Shown in pieces: positions 8,257 to 16,902 of a DNA stretch of 64,000 bases (positions are counted from its first letter, which is position 1; each line of letters starts with the position of its first letter). A program made the translations under genes and the position numbers. Below the pieces are notes generated by a model. It saw nothing but the letters and a program-made list of their open reading frames with translations. It did no database searches and was not told the DNA's origin. The DNA lies in contig NZ_CP114413.1 of NCBI RefSeq assembly GCF_027270315.1, positions 4,526,001-4,590,000 on the forward strand. The letters run 5' to 3'. This DNA is from Streptomyces cinnabarinus (GTDB taxonomy: Bacteria > Actinomycetota > Actinomycetes > Streptomycetales > Streptomycetaceae).

Positions 8257-9765
8257 CTAGTAGGAGAAGGCCATCGGCTTGTCGGCGTCACGGGAGTCGC
8301 CGCCGATCTTCGTGGGCGGGTTGAGGTCGGCCTCGGTGAGCTCGGGCGGGCCGGCCTTGATGTACTTCACGAGCAGCTTGACCTCGATCACGGCGAGGAT
8401 GGCGTAGAGCGCGGTGAAGACGATCATCGAGGTGAGGACCTCGCCCGTGGAGACACCGGGGGAGACCGCGTCGCGGGTCTTGAGCACGCCGTAGACGACC
8501 CAGGGCTGGCGGCCCATCTCGGTGAAGATCCAGCCCCAGGAGTTGGCGAGCAGCGGGAAGGCCAGGGTCCAGATCGCGATGCGCCAGTACCACTTGGTGA
8601 GCTTCGGGCCGAGCGCCTTCCGCGGGAGCAGCGCCAGATGCGGCACCTCGTCGTCACCGACCCGCAGGTGTTGCGGCAGCAGGAACTTCTTGCGGGTCAT
8701 CCAGAGTCCGGCCAGGCCGATGGCGAAGGACGTCATGCCGAAGCCGATCATCCAGCGGAAACCCCAGTAGGCGACCGGGATGTTGGGCCGGTAGTCGCCG
8801 GGCCCGAACCGCTCCTCCTCAGCCTTCTGGACGTCGTTGATGCCGGGGACGTACGAGCTGAAGTCGTCCTTGGCCAGGAAGGACAGCAGGCCGGGGATCT
8901 CTATGGCGACCTTGTTGTGGCCCTCGTCGACGTCGCCATAGGCGAAGATCGAGAAGGGCGCGGGCGCCTCGCCGTCCCACAGGGCCTCGGCGGCGGCCAT
9001 CTTCATCGGCTGCTGCTCGTACATGATCTTGCCGAGGACGTCACCGCTGACCGCGGTGAGCAGACCGCCGACGGCGACCGTGACCAGGCCGAGCCGGAGC
9101 GAGGTCTTCATCTCGCGGATGTGCTTCTTGCGCAGCAGATGGAAGGCGGAGATGCCGACCATGAAGGCGCCACCGGTGAGGAAGGCGGCGGAGAGCGTGT
9201 GGAAGGCCTGGGCCAGCGCGGTGTTCTGGGTCAGGACCAGCCAGAAGTCGGTGAGTTCGGCCCGGCCCTTCGCCTCGTTGATCTTGTAGCCGACCGGGTG
9301 CTGCATCCATGAGTTGGCCGCGAGGATGAAGTAGGCCGACAGGATCGTGCCGATCGACACCAGCCACATACAGGCGAGGTGGATCTTCTTCGGCAGCTTG
9401 TCCCAGCCGAAGATCCACAGACCGATGAAGGTGGACTCGAAGAAGAACGCGATCAGGGCCTCGAAGGCGAGCGGTGCGCCGAAGACGTCACCGACGAAGC
9501 GCGAGTAGTCGGACCAGTTCATGCCGAACTGGAACTCCTGCACGATCCCGGTGACCACGCCCATCGCGATGTTGATCAGGAAGAGCTTGCCCCAGAACTT
9601 GGTGGCCCTGAGGTACTTCTCCTTCTCCGTGCGCACCCAGGCGGTCTGCAGCCCCGCCGTGAGGGCGGCGAGCGAGATCGTCAGGGGGACGAACAGGAAG
9701 TGGTAGACGGTGGTGATGCCGAACTGCCATCGCGCCAGAGTCTCCGGCGCCAGAGCAAGATCCAC
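8257..9765 (-). CDS. cydA: Cytochrome bd quinol oxidase subunit I
   Basis: 502 aa from a GTG at 9763-9765 that has an AAGGAG Shine-Dalgarno seven bases upstream; the open frame extends to 9804 but has no comparable ribosome site. RWQFGITTVYHFLFVPLTI near residue 10 carries the conserved N-terminal region with a haem-ligand His. GRQPWVVYGVLKT near residue 400 is the conserved CydA motif close to the quinol-binding region. The stretch between helices 6 and 7 is of the shorter Q-loop type usual in actinobacteria. It holds haems b558, b595 and d and catalyses quinol oxidation with O2 reduction in the membrane. Confidence 0.95.
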   Translation of the reverse strand: MDLALAPETLARWQFGITTVYHFLFVPLTISLAALTAGLQTAWVRTEKEKYLRATKFWGKLFLINIAMGVVTGIVQEFQFGMNWSDYSRFVGDVFGAPLAFEALIAFFFESTFIGLWIFGWDKLPKKIHLACMWLVSIGTILSAYFILAANSWMQHPVGYKINEAKGRAELTDFWLVLTQNTALAQAFHTLSAAFLTGGAFMVGISAFHLLRKKHIREMKTSLRLGLVTVAVGGLLTAVSGDVLGKIMYEQQPMKMAAAEALWDGEAPAPFSIFAYGDVDEGHNKVAIEIPGLLSFLAKDDFSSYVPGINDVQKAEEERFGPGDYRPNIPVAYWGFRWMIGFGMTSFAIGLAGLWMTRKKFLLPQHLRVGDDEVPHLALLPRKALGPKLTKWYWRIAIWTLAFPLLANSWGWIFTEMGRQPWVVYGVLKTRDAVSPGVSTGEVLTSMIVFTALYAILAVIEVKLLVKYIKAGPPELTEADLNPPTKIGGDSRDADKPMAFSY

Positions 9766-9816
9766 GTCGCCGCTCCTTACCTCACAGGCTTGTGGAACAC
9801 ACATTCAGAGAGCGCT

Positions 9817-9832
9817 TGTGAAAGCGTTCACA
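9817..9832. promoter_or_regulatory. Rex operator upstream of cydABDC
   Basis: TGTGAA-AGCG-TTCACA is a perfect match to the 16-bp Rex operator consensus (TGTGAA-N4-TTCACA). Rex is the NADH/NAD+-sensing repressor of cydABCD in S. coelicolor. A second TTCACAAG at 9833-9840 pairs with the CTTGTGAA at 9815-9822, extending the symmetry. The site lies 52 bases upstream of the chosen cydA start, next to a TACTAG hexamer (complement of 9841-9846) that could be the -10 element. Low NADH/NAD+ would keep the operon repressed; this is inference from the motif. Confidence 0.88.
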
Positions 9833-9871
9833 TTCACAAGCTAGTATGCCGCACCTGTTTTCGACAGGCGA

Positions 9872-9904
9872 AGGGGGGTCCCCATTACCTCCAGGAACCC
9901 CCCT
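9872..9904 (-). terminator. Hairpin downstream of the HisC-like gene
   Basis: AGGGGGGT (9872-9879) pairs with ACCCCCCT (9897-9904), with two further C-G pairs inside the loop. It lies 38 bases downstream of the aminotransferase stop and upstream of the cydA promoter region, and would insulate the two. Confidence 0.6.
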
Positions 9905-9941
9905 GAGTCGCCGCTGAACGGCGCAAACGCGACAGCGGTCA

Positions 9942-11021
9942 CTACAGCTCCTTGCGGAACCCCTCCGTCACCTTCAGGAGGATGTCGTTCGCCTCGGTCT
10001 CCCCGATCGTCACCCGCACACCCTCGCCCGCGAACGGTCGGACCACCACGCCGTGCTGCTCACAGGCGGCCGCGAAGTCGACCGTACGCTCCCCCAGCCG
10101 CAGCCACACGAAGTTGGCCTGGGTCTCGGGCACCGTCCAGCCCTGGGCCCGCAGCGTGTCGACCACGCGCCGGCGCTCCCCGACCAGCGAGCCGACCCGG
10201 CCCAGCAGTTCGTCCTCCGCCCGCAGCGAGGCCACGGCCGCGTCCTGCGCGAGCTGGCTCACGCCGAAGGGCACCGCGGTCTTGCGCAGCGCCGCCGCGA
10301 CCGGCTCATGGGCGATGGCGAAGCCGACCCGCAGCCCGGCGAGGCCGTACGCCTTGGAGAAGGTGCGCAGCACGCAGACGTTCGGCCGGTCCCGGTAGAT
10401 CTCCACGCCGTCCGGCACCTCGGGGTCGCGGATGAACTCGCGGTAAGCCTCGTCCAGCACCACCAGCACATCCCCGGGCACCCGGTCCAGGAACCGCTCC
10501 AGCTCGGGCCGCTTCACGACCGTACCGGTGGGGTTGTTGGGGTTGCAGACGAAGATCAGCCGGGTCCGGTCGGTGATGGCGTCGGCCATGGCGTCCAGGT
10601 CGTGCACATCACCGGAGGTCAGCGGCACCCGTACCGAGGTCGCGCCGCTGATCTGCGTGATGATCGGGTACGCCTCGAACGACCGCCAGGCGTAGATGAC
10701 CTCGTCGCCGGGGCCCGAGGTGGCCTGGAGCAGCTGCTGGGCGACGCCGACCGAGCCGGTGCCGGTGGCCAGATGGGAGAGCGGGACGCCGAAGCGGTCG
10801 GAGAGCTCGTTCATCAGGCCCGTGCACGCCATGTCCGGGTAGCGGTTGAAGCCGGCCGCCGCGGCCGTCACGCTCTCCATCACCCCGGGCAGCGGCGGAT
10901 AGGGGTTCTCGTTGGAGGACAGCTTGTAGGCGACCGGGCCGCCGGCCGCGGCGGGCTTGCCCGGCTTGTAGGTGGGGATACCCTCCAGCTCGGCGCGCAG
11001 CTTGGGGCTCGTCTCGCTCAC
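9942..11021 (-). CDS. HisC-like PLP aminotransferase (histidinol-phosphate or aromatic amino acid)
   Basis: 359 aa, a class I/II fold aminotransferase. Recognisable segments are YKLSSNENPYPPLPG near residue 35, the substrate and cofactor region FVCNPNNPTGT near 165, and the Schiff-base lysine in RTFSKAYGLAGLRVG near 225. The pattern fits the HisC/aromatic aminotransferase (Pat) subgroup of actinobacteria. It stands alone, away from any his operon, which favours a second, aromatic-type role over histidine synthesis, but sequence alone does not decide. The GTG at 11021 is chosen because GAGGAGG lies eight bases upstream; the frame continues to 11042 without a better site. Confidence 0.82.
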   Translation of the reverse strand: MSETSPKLRAELEGIPTYKPGKPAAAGGPVAYKLSSNENPYPPLPGVMESVTAAAAGFNRYPDMACTGLMNELSDRFGVPLSHLATGTGSVGVAQQLLQATSGPGDEVIYAWRSFEAYPIITQISGATSVRVPLTSGDVHDLDAMADAITDRTRLIFVCNPNNPTGTVVKRPELERFLDRVPGDVLVVLDEAYREFIRDPEVPDGVEIYRDRPNVCVLRTFSKAYGLAGLRVGFAIAHEPVAAALRKTAVPFGVSQLAQDAAVASLRAEDELLGRVGSLVGERRRVVDTLRAQGWTVPETQANFVWLRLGERTVDFAAACEQHGVVVRPFAGEGVRVTIGETEANDILLKVTEGFRKEL

Positions 11022-11439
11022 CGCAGTCCTCCTCGCGACCACCGGCGGTCCGTCGTCACCACCGGCTTTCCAATGCTTCTCACCTTATGAGGATTCGGCC
11101 CCGCTGCGTACAGGTCGGACCCGACCTCCTCCGTCACACCGGCATCAGGGGCATCACACCGCGAACCGTACGAATCGGGGGGCGCGTCACACATATATCT
11201 ACGCGCCGGTGGCTCACGCCGTGGCGCGCATCACCCGTGAAGGTGAGTTGAGACCTCTTCGAAACATCGAGAGCTTGGCAGGTGTGCGCACTCCGACAAG
11301 TCACACATCGCCATCGAAGGGCTCAACTCCCTTGTAATCCAATGCTCTTGACGGTGTATGACCATGCAGAAACGTGCCTGTCAACCGCTGCATATGCGTC
11401 CGCACTACCCCACCGCATGAGCCCTACTATCGGCTCGCC
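11022..11439. other. 418-base divergent intergenic region
   Basis: It separates the HisC-like gene (-) and the LacI-type gene (+). The hisC side has TAAGGT (complement of 11078-11083) as a possible -10. The lacI side has TACTAT at 11425-11430. No convincing RNA gene, ORF with a ribosome site or repeat is seen in the middle 300 bases; TTGACG at 11348-11353 has no matching -10 at the usual spacing. Confidence 0.4.
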
Positions 11440-12552
11440 ATGACAGCAGCAGGGAAGCACCAGGTGAGCCGCGCGGAAACCGCCCGCCGGGGCAACCGGC
11501 CGGGCCGGGCAGGCATCAGAGACGTCGCCGCCGCCGCCGGAGTCTCCATCACGACCGTCTCCGACGCCCTCAACGGCAAGGGCCGGCTCCCCGACGCCAC
11601 CCGACGCCACGTCCGCGAGGTCGCCGACCGACTGGGTTATCGCCCGTCGGCAGCGGCCCGAACCCTCCGTACCGGCAAGTCAGGACTCATCGGCCTGACC
11701 GTGACGACGTACGGGGATGAACCTTTCACCTTCACCGAGTTCGCGTACTTCGCCGAGATGGCCCGTGCCGCCACCTCCGCGGCACTCGCCCGCGGCTACG
11801 CCCTGGTCATCCTGCCGGCGACCTCCCGCCACGACGTGTGGTCGAACGTCGCCCTGGACGGCACCGTGGTGATCGATCCGTCCGACCAGGACCCGGTCGT
11901 CAGCGAATTGGTCCGGCAGGGTTTACCGGTCGTCTCCGACGGCCGCCCGGTCGGCTCGCTGCCGGTCACGGCCTGGGTCGACAACGACCACGAGGCCGCC
12001 GTCCTCGGCATCCTCGACCACCTCGCCGACGCCGGCGCCCGCCGGATCGGCCTGCTGACCGGAACGACGACGGACACGTACACCCATCTGTCCACCACCG
12101 CCTACCTCCGCTGGTGCGAGCGGGTCGGACAGGACCCGGTGTACGAGGCGTACCCGGCGCACGACCCGTGCGCCGGCGCGGTGGCCGCCGACCGGCTGCT
12201 GGCCCGCCCCGACCGACCGGACGCCGTCTACGGCCTGTTCGACCCCAACGGCACCGATCTGCTCGCCGCCGCCCGGCGCTACGGGCTCCGGGTCCCGGAC
12301 GACCTGCTGCTGGTCTGCTGCAGCGAGTCCACCGTCTACGCCAACACCGAGCCGCCCATCACCACGCTCTCGCTCAAGCCGCGCCGGATCGGCACGGCGG
12401 TGGTGCAGCTCCTCATCGACGCGATCGAGGGGGTCGAATCGGACCAACCGGTCGAGCAGGTGATACCGACCGAGTTGATCGTGCGTACCTCGTCCCAGCG
12501 ACGTTCTCCGCGGACGACCGTCAGCCCGCCGCGGTCGCCCGAGGAGCAGTAG
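11440..12552 (+). CDS. LacI/GalR-family transcriptional regulator with a TTA codon
   Basis: About 370 aa. The helix-turn-helix is at residues 28-50 (IRDVAAAAGVSITTVSDALN), followed by the hinge-helix region RPSAAARTLRTGKSGLIG. The rest is a periplasmic-binding-protein-like effector domain, so it probably binds a sugar or similar ligand. I use ATG 11440 because TACTAT lies about ten bases upstream, suggesting a near-leaderless mRNA; GTG 11465 is an alternative. Codon 11923-11925 is TTA (leucine of QGLPV). In Streptomyces TTA is read only by the bldA tRNA, so full-length protein should appear late in development. No transporter or sugar enzyme is next to it, so the target is unknown. Confidence 0.82.
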   Translation: MTAAGKHQVSRAETARRGNRPGRAGIRDVAAAAGVSITTVSDALNGKGRLPDATRRHVREVADRLGYRPSAAARTLRTGKSGLIGLTVTTYGDEPFTFTEFAYFAEMARAATSAALARGYALVILPATSRHDVWSNVALDGTVVIDPSDQDPVVSELVRQGLPVVSDGRPVGSLPVTAWVDNDHEAAVLGILDHLADAGARRIGLLTGTTTDTYTHLSTTAYLRWCERVGQDPVYEAYPAHDPCAGAVAADRLLARPDRPDAVYGLFDPNGTDLLAAARRYGLRVPDDLLLVCCSESTVYANTEPPITTLSLKPRRIGTAVVQLLIDAIEGVESDQPVEQVIPTELIVRTSSQRRSPRTTVSPPRSPEEQ

Positions 12553-12670
12553 AACCCGACCGGAAGGCAGGCGGCAGAAGCCCTGCCCAACCGGGGCGAA
12601 AGCCGCGGTGAACCGGAGCGCCGCTCTGATTCACCACCCCTGGGTCATCACACGGCGCGATCGGCATTCC

Positions 12671-12676
12671 TATGAT
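12671..12676 (+). promoter_or_regulatory. Possible -10 of the metallophosphatase gene
   Basis: TATGAT is a good vegetative -10 hexamer 78 bases upstream of the start codon at 12754. No clear -35 match is seen at 17-18 bases. Confidence 0.4.
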
Positions 12677-12753
12677 GGGCCCACGACACCGCGGGCCGCT
12701 GCGACCAGGCAGTCCGACGCGGTGCAGATGCGGCGCGATGGTGGAGGGGTCTG

Positions 12754-13878
12754 ATGACTCAGGGGGCCGGTCAGGGACCCGAGGTGGAGCGGACGGCGAC
12801 GTTGCGCGACTTCCGGGTACCCGCGTATGTCCACGAGACCGGTCCGTACGCCCAGCGCTCGCATCCGGACGCCGGCGGCGGCACGCCCCCGCGGGCTCAC
12901 GGCGCCCACCCGGGCGATGTCGCGCCGCCGGCGGAGGAGAGCTACCCGGAGGGGTACACCCCCACCCGGCGCGATCTGCCCGTCATCAACCGCCGCGGTG
13001 ACACGCTCCAGGTACCCCTCGCGCCGATGCCCGCGCCGACCGCGCCGCAGAACGGCGGTCCGGGACCGCTGTTCGTCGTCGGCGACGTCCACGGCTACCT
13101 CGACGAACTGATGGCCGCGCTGCGGGAGAAGGGCCTGATCGACGCCGCGGGCAACTGGTGTGCGGGCACCGCCCGGCTGTGGTTCCTCGGCGACTTCACC
13201 GACCGCGGCCCCGACGGCATCGGCGTCATCGATCTCGTGATGCGGCTGTCCGCCGAGGCCGCCGCGGCCGGCGGCTACTGCAAGGCCCTGATGGGCAATC
13301 ACGAGCTGCTGCTGATCGGCGCCAAGCGGTTCTCCGACACCCCCGTCAACTCCGGCGCGGGCACCGCCACCTTCCAGGCGGCCTGGCTGCTCAACGGCGG
13401 CCAGAAGACCGACATGGACCGCCTCCAGGACCACCACCTCCAGTGGATGGCCCGGCTGGACGCCATGGAGGAGGTCGAGGGGCATCTGCTCGTCCACTCC
13501 GACACCACCGCCTACCTCGACTACGGCCGCTCCATCGACCAGGTCAACGACACCGTCCGCGAGACCCTCATCCGCAATGACGCGGACGAGTGCTGGGACC
13601 TGTTCCGCAAGTTCACCAAGCGCTTCTCCTTCCGCGACGAGGGCGGCTCCGACGCCGTACGCTCCCTGCTCGATACGTACGGCGGCACCCGCATCGTTCA
13701 CGGCCACAGCCCGATTCCCTATCTGCTGGGCGAGGTCGGCTCCGAGGAGGGCGAGGACAGCGGCGGCCCGGTCGTCGAGGGACCGCATGTCTACGCCGAC
13801 GGTCTGGCCATCGCGATGGACGGCGGAGTGACCATGGCCGGAAAGCTGCTGGTCCAGCAACTTCCACTGGATAACTGA
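12754..13878 (+). CDS. Calcineurin-like metallophosphoesterase
   Basis: 374 aa. The first 110 residues are Pro/Gly/His-rich and probably disordered. The catalytic domain follows with the full metal-binding set: VGDVHG (Asp, His), LGDFTDRGPDG (Asp), MGNHE (Asn, His) and, near the C-terminus, HGHSPI. This is the PPP-like serine/threonine phosphatase arrangement, also used by diadenosine tetraphosphatases. There is no signal peptide, so it is cytoplasmic. Start ATG follows a GGAGGGG ribosome site. The substrate is not known; its neighbours give no hint. Confidence 0.82.
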   Translation: MTQGAGQGPEVERTATLRDFRVPAYVHETGPYAQRSHPDAGGGTPPRAHGAHPGDVAPPAEESYPEGYTPTRRDLPVINRRGDTLQVPLAPMPAPTAPQNGGPGPLFVVGDVHGYLDELMAALREKGLIDAAGNWCAGTARLWFLGDFTDRGPDGIGVIDLVMRLSAEAAAAGGYCKALMGNHELLLIGAKRFSDTPVNSGAGTATFQAAWLLNGGQKTDMDRLQDHHLQWMARLDAMEEVEGHLLVHSDTTAYLDYGRSIDQVNDTVRETLIRNDADECWDLFRKFTKRFSFRDEGGSDAVRSLLDTYGGTRIVHGHSPIPYLLGEVGSEEGEDSGGPVVEGPHVYADGLAIAMDGGVTMAGKLLVQQLPLDN

Positions 13879-13981
13879 ACGTTCACTGGGCAGACGTCCC
13901 CCCGGGCCGGAACGACCGGAGATGGCGCAGGCCAGGGCCCAATTTCTGGAAACCCCCTGTCACCGTGTGCCGTCACCGCTC

Positions 13982-13987
13982 TACCAT
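13982..13987 (+). promoter_or_regulatory. Possible -10 of the two-helix membrane protein gene
   Basis: TACCAT is a vegetative-type -10 hexamer about 90 bases upstream of the chosen start; TGTCAC at 13958-13963 is a weak candidate -35 at 18 bases. Confidence 0.3.
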
Positions 13988-14078
13988 CGGCTTTATCCGT
14001 AGCAGGCTCCCCTCCGTTTCTGCCCGACGGCTCGTTGCCATGCGAGCCCCAAGCCCTACGGAGCATCGGGGGATGCAC

Positions 14079-14945
14079 ATGAACAGCGTTCCGCAGCACC
14101 TGCACAGTGAGGACCGCCAAGAGTACGAGCGGATCCTCGATGAGGCGCTGCGCTCCGCGCCAACCCGCCCGGAACTGGCCGCTGTCGGACAGCGGCTCAA
14201 CCCCGAACAGCTGCGCACCATGGCGCTCAACGCCACCGCGATCATCACGGCGGCCGCGGCGACCGAGTACCAGCACTACGTGAAGGTCCGCGAGGAACTG
14301 CGTCATCCGGCGCCGTCCACCCCGTCGTCCGTCCGCGAGTCCGGCTCCAGCGAGTCGGGCAGCGGCGCGATGGGGCTCGCCGCCACCATGGGAGAGGCCA
14401 CCGCCGAGACCGCCGGCGCGGGTGTCGTCGCCGTCGCGGCCGTCCTCACTCCCGTCCTCGCCGGGATCGCCGCGGCGATCTTCCTGCTCGTGGGTTACAT
14501 CCTGAAGATGCTGACTCCCGAGCCGGCGTTCGCCCAGACCATGCTCACCACCGGTTGGGTGTTCGGCGCCGTGACGGCGGCCGCGATCCTAGTCGCCGCC
14601 GTCGGACTGCTGCTCACCGCGCTGCGCAACCGGCCGGCGCTCGACTCCGGCCCTTACGGGGAGCTGAGCGGTGAGGTGGCCCGGGCCAGGGAGGCCTGGC
14701 GTGAAGCCCTGCTGGAGCGCGGCGTACTGCCGTTCCTGCGGGACGCGCTGGCCGACCCCGGTACCGCCGCCGCCCTGCACCGCACCGCGCCCACGGCGCC
14801 GACCAGCCGTATCCCCAACCTCGGCTACGACCGTCCGGGCTTCAGCAGCCCCGGCGAGGGTCCCGGCACGGGTCCGCGCCCGAGCTTCAGCAGTCCGGAC
14901 TACACCAGCCCGGATTTCGGGGGCCCGGAGCACCAGCCGGAGTGA
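14079..14945 (+). CDS. Conserved two-helix membrane protein
   Basis: About 288 aa. Residues 1-60 are soluble and charged (HSEDRQEYERILDEALR). Two hydrophobic segments follow near residues 115-150 (VVAVAAVLTPVLAGIAAAIF) and 155-185 (GWVFGAVTAAAILVAAVGLL). The C-terminal 70 residues are Pro/Gly/Ser-rich with short FSSP and YTSPDF repeats. I recognise no catalytic motif. ATG 14079 is chosen over ATG 14073 because of the GGGGG at 14068-14072; the frame is open upstream but without a ribosome site. Function unknown. Confidence 0.7.
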   Translation: MNSVPQHLHSEDRQEYERILDEALRSAPTRPELAAVGQRLNPEQLRTMALNATAIITAAAATEYQHYVKVREELRHPAPSTPSSVRESGSSESGSGAMGLAATMGEATAETAGAGVVAVAAVLTPVLAGIAAAIFLLVGYILKMLTPEPAFAQTMLTTGWVFGAVTAAAILVAAVGLLLTALRNRPALDSGPYGELSGEVARAREAWREALLERGVLPFLRDALADPGTAAALHRTAPTAPTSRIPNLGYDRPGFSSPGEGPGTGPRPSFSSPDYTSPDFGGPEHQPE

Positions 14946-14956
14946 CCCTGGTCCCT

Positions 14957-14990
14957 CGGCTTGCGCCCCCACAGCGGGGAGCGCAAGCCG
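14957..14990. terminator. Bidirectional terminator between the membrane protein and the TerD-vWA gene
   Basis: CGGCTTGCGC (957-966) pairs with GCGCAAGCCG (981-990); the stem continues as CCCC/GGGG around an ACAGC loop with one bulged A. It lies between two convergent genes and can serve both. Confidence 0.8.
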
Positions 14991-15017
14991 AATGTCCGGC
15001 ATGCCTCCGGTGATCCC

Positions 15018-16454
15018 TCAGAAGATCCCGGCGTCGCGTGCGGCGACGGTCCACCGCGGGAACTCCGAGAGCAGCCGGTCGTACAGCTCCTGGTCGGGGA
15101 CGGTGCTGATGTCGTCCACCGCGAAGAAGCCCACGTTGTCGACGCGTCGGCCGCGCATGGTGTCGAAGCGTTCCAGGACGCCGTAGTCGGACTTGCCGAG
15201 GCCCACGAACTGCCAGAAGATCGGCTCCTCGACGGCGGCCCGGAGCTCCTTCTCGATCTGGGCGTTGCGGTAGATGCCGCCGTCGGAGAAGAACAGCACG
15301 AGGGTGGGCGCGGCGGCGGGCGTCCGGCGGACGTAGTCGCGGACCTCGGCGATCACCTTCTGTTCCTCGTTCTGGATACCGACCGAACGCATGTCGACCT
15401 GGCTGTCCTCCAGGCCCTTCTTCCGCTTCTTGCCGCCGAACAGGCTCAGCTCACCGCAGCGCACATGCAGCCGCGTCCACTCCGGCAGCTCGCCGATGCT
15501 GAAGTCGGGCAGCCGGGCCGGGTTGGAGGCGAAGGTCCACGCCTGCATCTCGCCGTCGTCGTCCAGCTGCGCGGCCACGGCGGCCATCCGCTCCACGACG
15601 TCCGCGACGACGCCCCGGGAGTACAGGAACGACATGGACCCGGAGGCGTCCAGGACGAGGATGACGCGAGCCGTGATCCCGGTCGCGCCGTGCTTGCTGA
15701 GACTGACCGCGACCTGCTTCTTACGGAGGTCGAGCCGCTTGCGCATGTCCACCGGCAGACGCTCTTCACCCTTGGTGAGGCTGGGGGAGGCCGCCGGAGG
15801 CGTGCTGGGCCGCGCCGTCGGCGCGGGGGGTGCGGCGGGCGGTGCCATCGGCGCCGGGGGTGCGACAGGCGCGGCGGGGGCCGGTTGTACGGGCGCGGCC
15901 TGCGGCGGGGTCGGGGCCGCGGGCTCCTCCTCGTCCACCGTGATGCCGAAGTCCGTCGCCAGCCCGGCAAGCCCGGACGCGTACCCCTGCCCCACCGCCC
16001 GGAACTTCCACTTGCCCTGGCGCAGATACAGCTCCCCGCCGATGAACGCGGTCTCGGTCCCGGCCTCCATGACGAAGTGCGCGAGCTCGGCCCGGGTCCG
16101 CTCGTCGACCAGCCGCAGCTTCAGCCCCGGCACCTGACCGAACGTGCCGCCGTCGGCAGAGGCGCACAGCACGATCCGCTCGACGGCCGGTTCCAGCGAC
16201 CCGAACTCCACCGTGACGGTGTCGGTGGTGGTGCCCGCGTCCCGCTGCTTGCCGAGGTGGCTCACGGCCTTGGAGGCGTGGTGCGGCTGGTTGTAGAAGA
16301 CGAAGTCGCCGTCGTCCCGTACCCGTCCCGCCGCCGTGAGCAGCAGCGCCGAGGCGTCCACGTCGGGCACGCCCGGACCGTCGGACCAGGTCAGCTCCAC
16401 ACGCACAGCCGTCGCGTCCACGGGAAGGTTGGCGCCCTTGCTCAGTGCTGTCAT
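15018..16454 (-). CDS. TerD-domain protein fused to a von Willebrand factor A domain
   Basis: 478 aa in three parts. Residues 1-178 are a TerD domain, the calcium-binding fold of tellurite-resistance and stress proteins (start MTALSKGANLPV; VRVELTW; DGDFVFYNQP). Residues 180-225 are a Pro/Ala linker. The C-terminal part is a vWA domain with the MIDAS motif DASGSMS starting at D269. TerD and TerF-type vWA proteins are thought to work together in a membrane-associated stress complex; here both are in one chain. The HxlR gene lies upstream on the same strand with a four-base gap, so they may be cotranscribed. Exact role unknown. Confidence 0.85.
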   Translation of the reverse strand: MTALSKGANLPVDATAVRVELTWSDGPGVPDVDASALLLTAAGRVRDDGDFVFYNQPHHASKAVSHLGKQRDAGTTTDTVTVEFGSLEPAVERIVLCASADGGTFGQVPGLKLRLVDERTRAELAHFVMEAGTETAFIGGELYLRQGKWKFRAVGQGYASGLAGLATDFGITVDEEEPAAPTPPQAAPVQPAPAAPVAPPAPMAPPAAPPAPTARPSTPPAASPSLTKGEERLPVDMRKRLDLRKKQVAVSLSKHGATGITARVILVLDASGSMSFLYSRGVVADVVERMAAVAAQLDDDGEMQAWTFASNPARLPDFSIGELPEWTRLHVRCGELSLFGGKKRKKGLEDSQVDMRSVGIQNEEQKVIAEVRDYVRRTPAAAPTLVLFFSDGGIYRNAQIEKELRAAVEEPIFWQFVGLGKSDYGVLERFDTMRGRRVDNVGFFAVDDISTVPDQELYDRLLSEFPRWTVAARDAGIF

Positions 16455-16458
16455 GGGA

Positions 16459-16902
16459 TCAGTGTGCCGACTGATCCCGTTCCGCCGGAAGGGCTCCGGT
16501 GAGTCGCTGGAGCGCCTCCCCCGTGGCGTAGAGCTGCACGAGCAGCGGTCGCAGCGCGAGCCCCGCCCCGGTCAGCGTGTATTCCGTCCGTACGGGGAAT
16601 CCCCGGCGGCGCTCCACGGCCACCAGCCCGCGCTCCTCCAGCGCCCGCAGGCGCTCGCTGAGCACCTTGGCGGACACCTCCGGGAGCAGGCCCCGCAGTT
16701 CCGTGAAGCCCCGCGGGCCGCCCATCAGCTCACGCAGCACCAGAGTCGCCCAGCGGCCCGAGACCGCCGCGAGCGCGACCTCGACGGGACAGCCGGGCTC
16801 GGGACGCCGAGTACGGCCACACGGACCGGGAACCAGCTCGGGGTCCCAGGACGCGTGGCTTTCCGTTTGGTGACCTACATCGCCGGTGTGTTCGCTGGCC
16901 AC
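16459..16902 (-). CDS. HxlR-family winged-helix regulator
   Basis: About 147 aa. The HxlR core begins at CPVEVALAAVSGRWATLVL and runs through LRELMGGPRGFTELR, the recognition helix ISAKVLSERLRALEERGL (here VSAKVLSERL) and a wing with YTLTGAGLAL. The start is GTG 16900-16902, nine bases after a GGGGGA ribosome site; ATG 16909-16911 is possible but too close to it. A much longer open frame to 17481 is an artefact of GC bias, as it runs over the opposite gene. The start codon abuts that of the divergent NTF2-like gene, so the two promoters must lie inside coding sequence. Confidence 0.75.
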   Translation of the reverse strand: MASEHTGDVGHQTESHASWDPELVPGPCGRTRRPEPGCPVEVALAAVSGRWATLVLRELMGGPRGFTELRGLLPEVSAKVLSERLRALEERGLVAVERRRGFPVRTEYTLTGAGLALRPLLVQLYATGEALQRLTGALPAERDQSAH

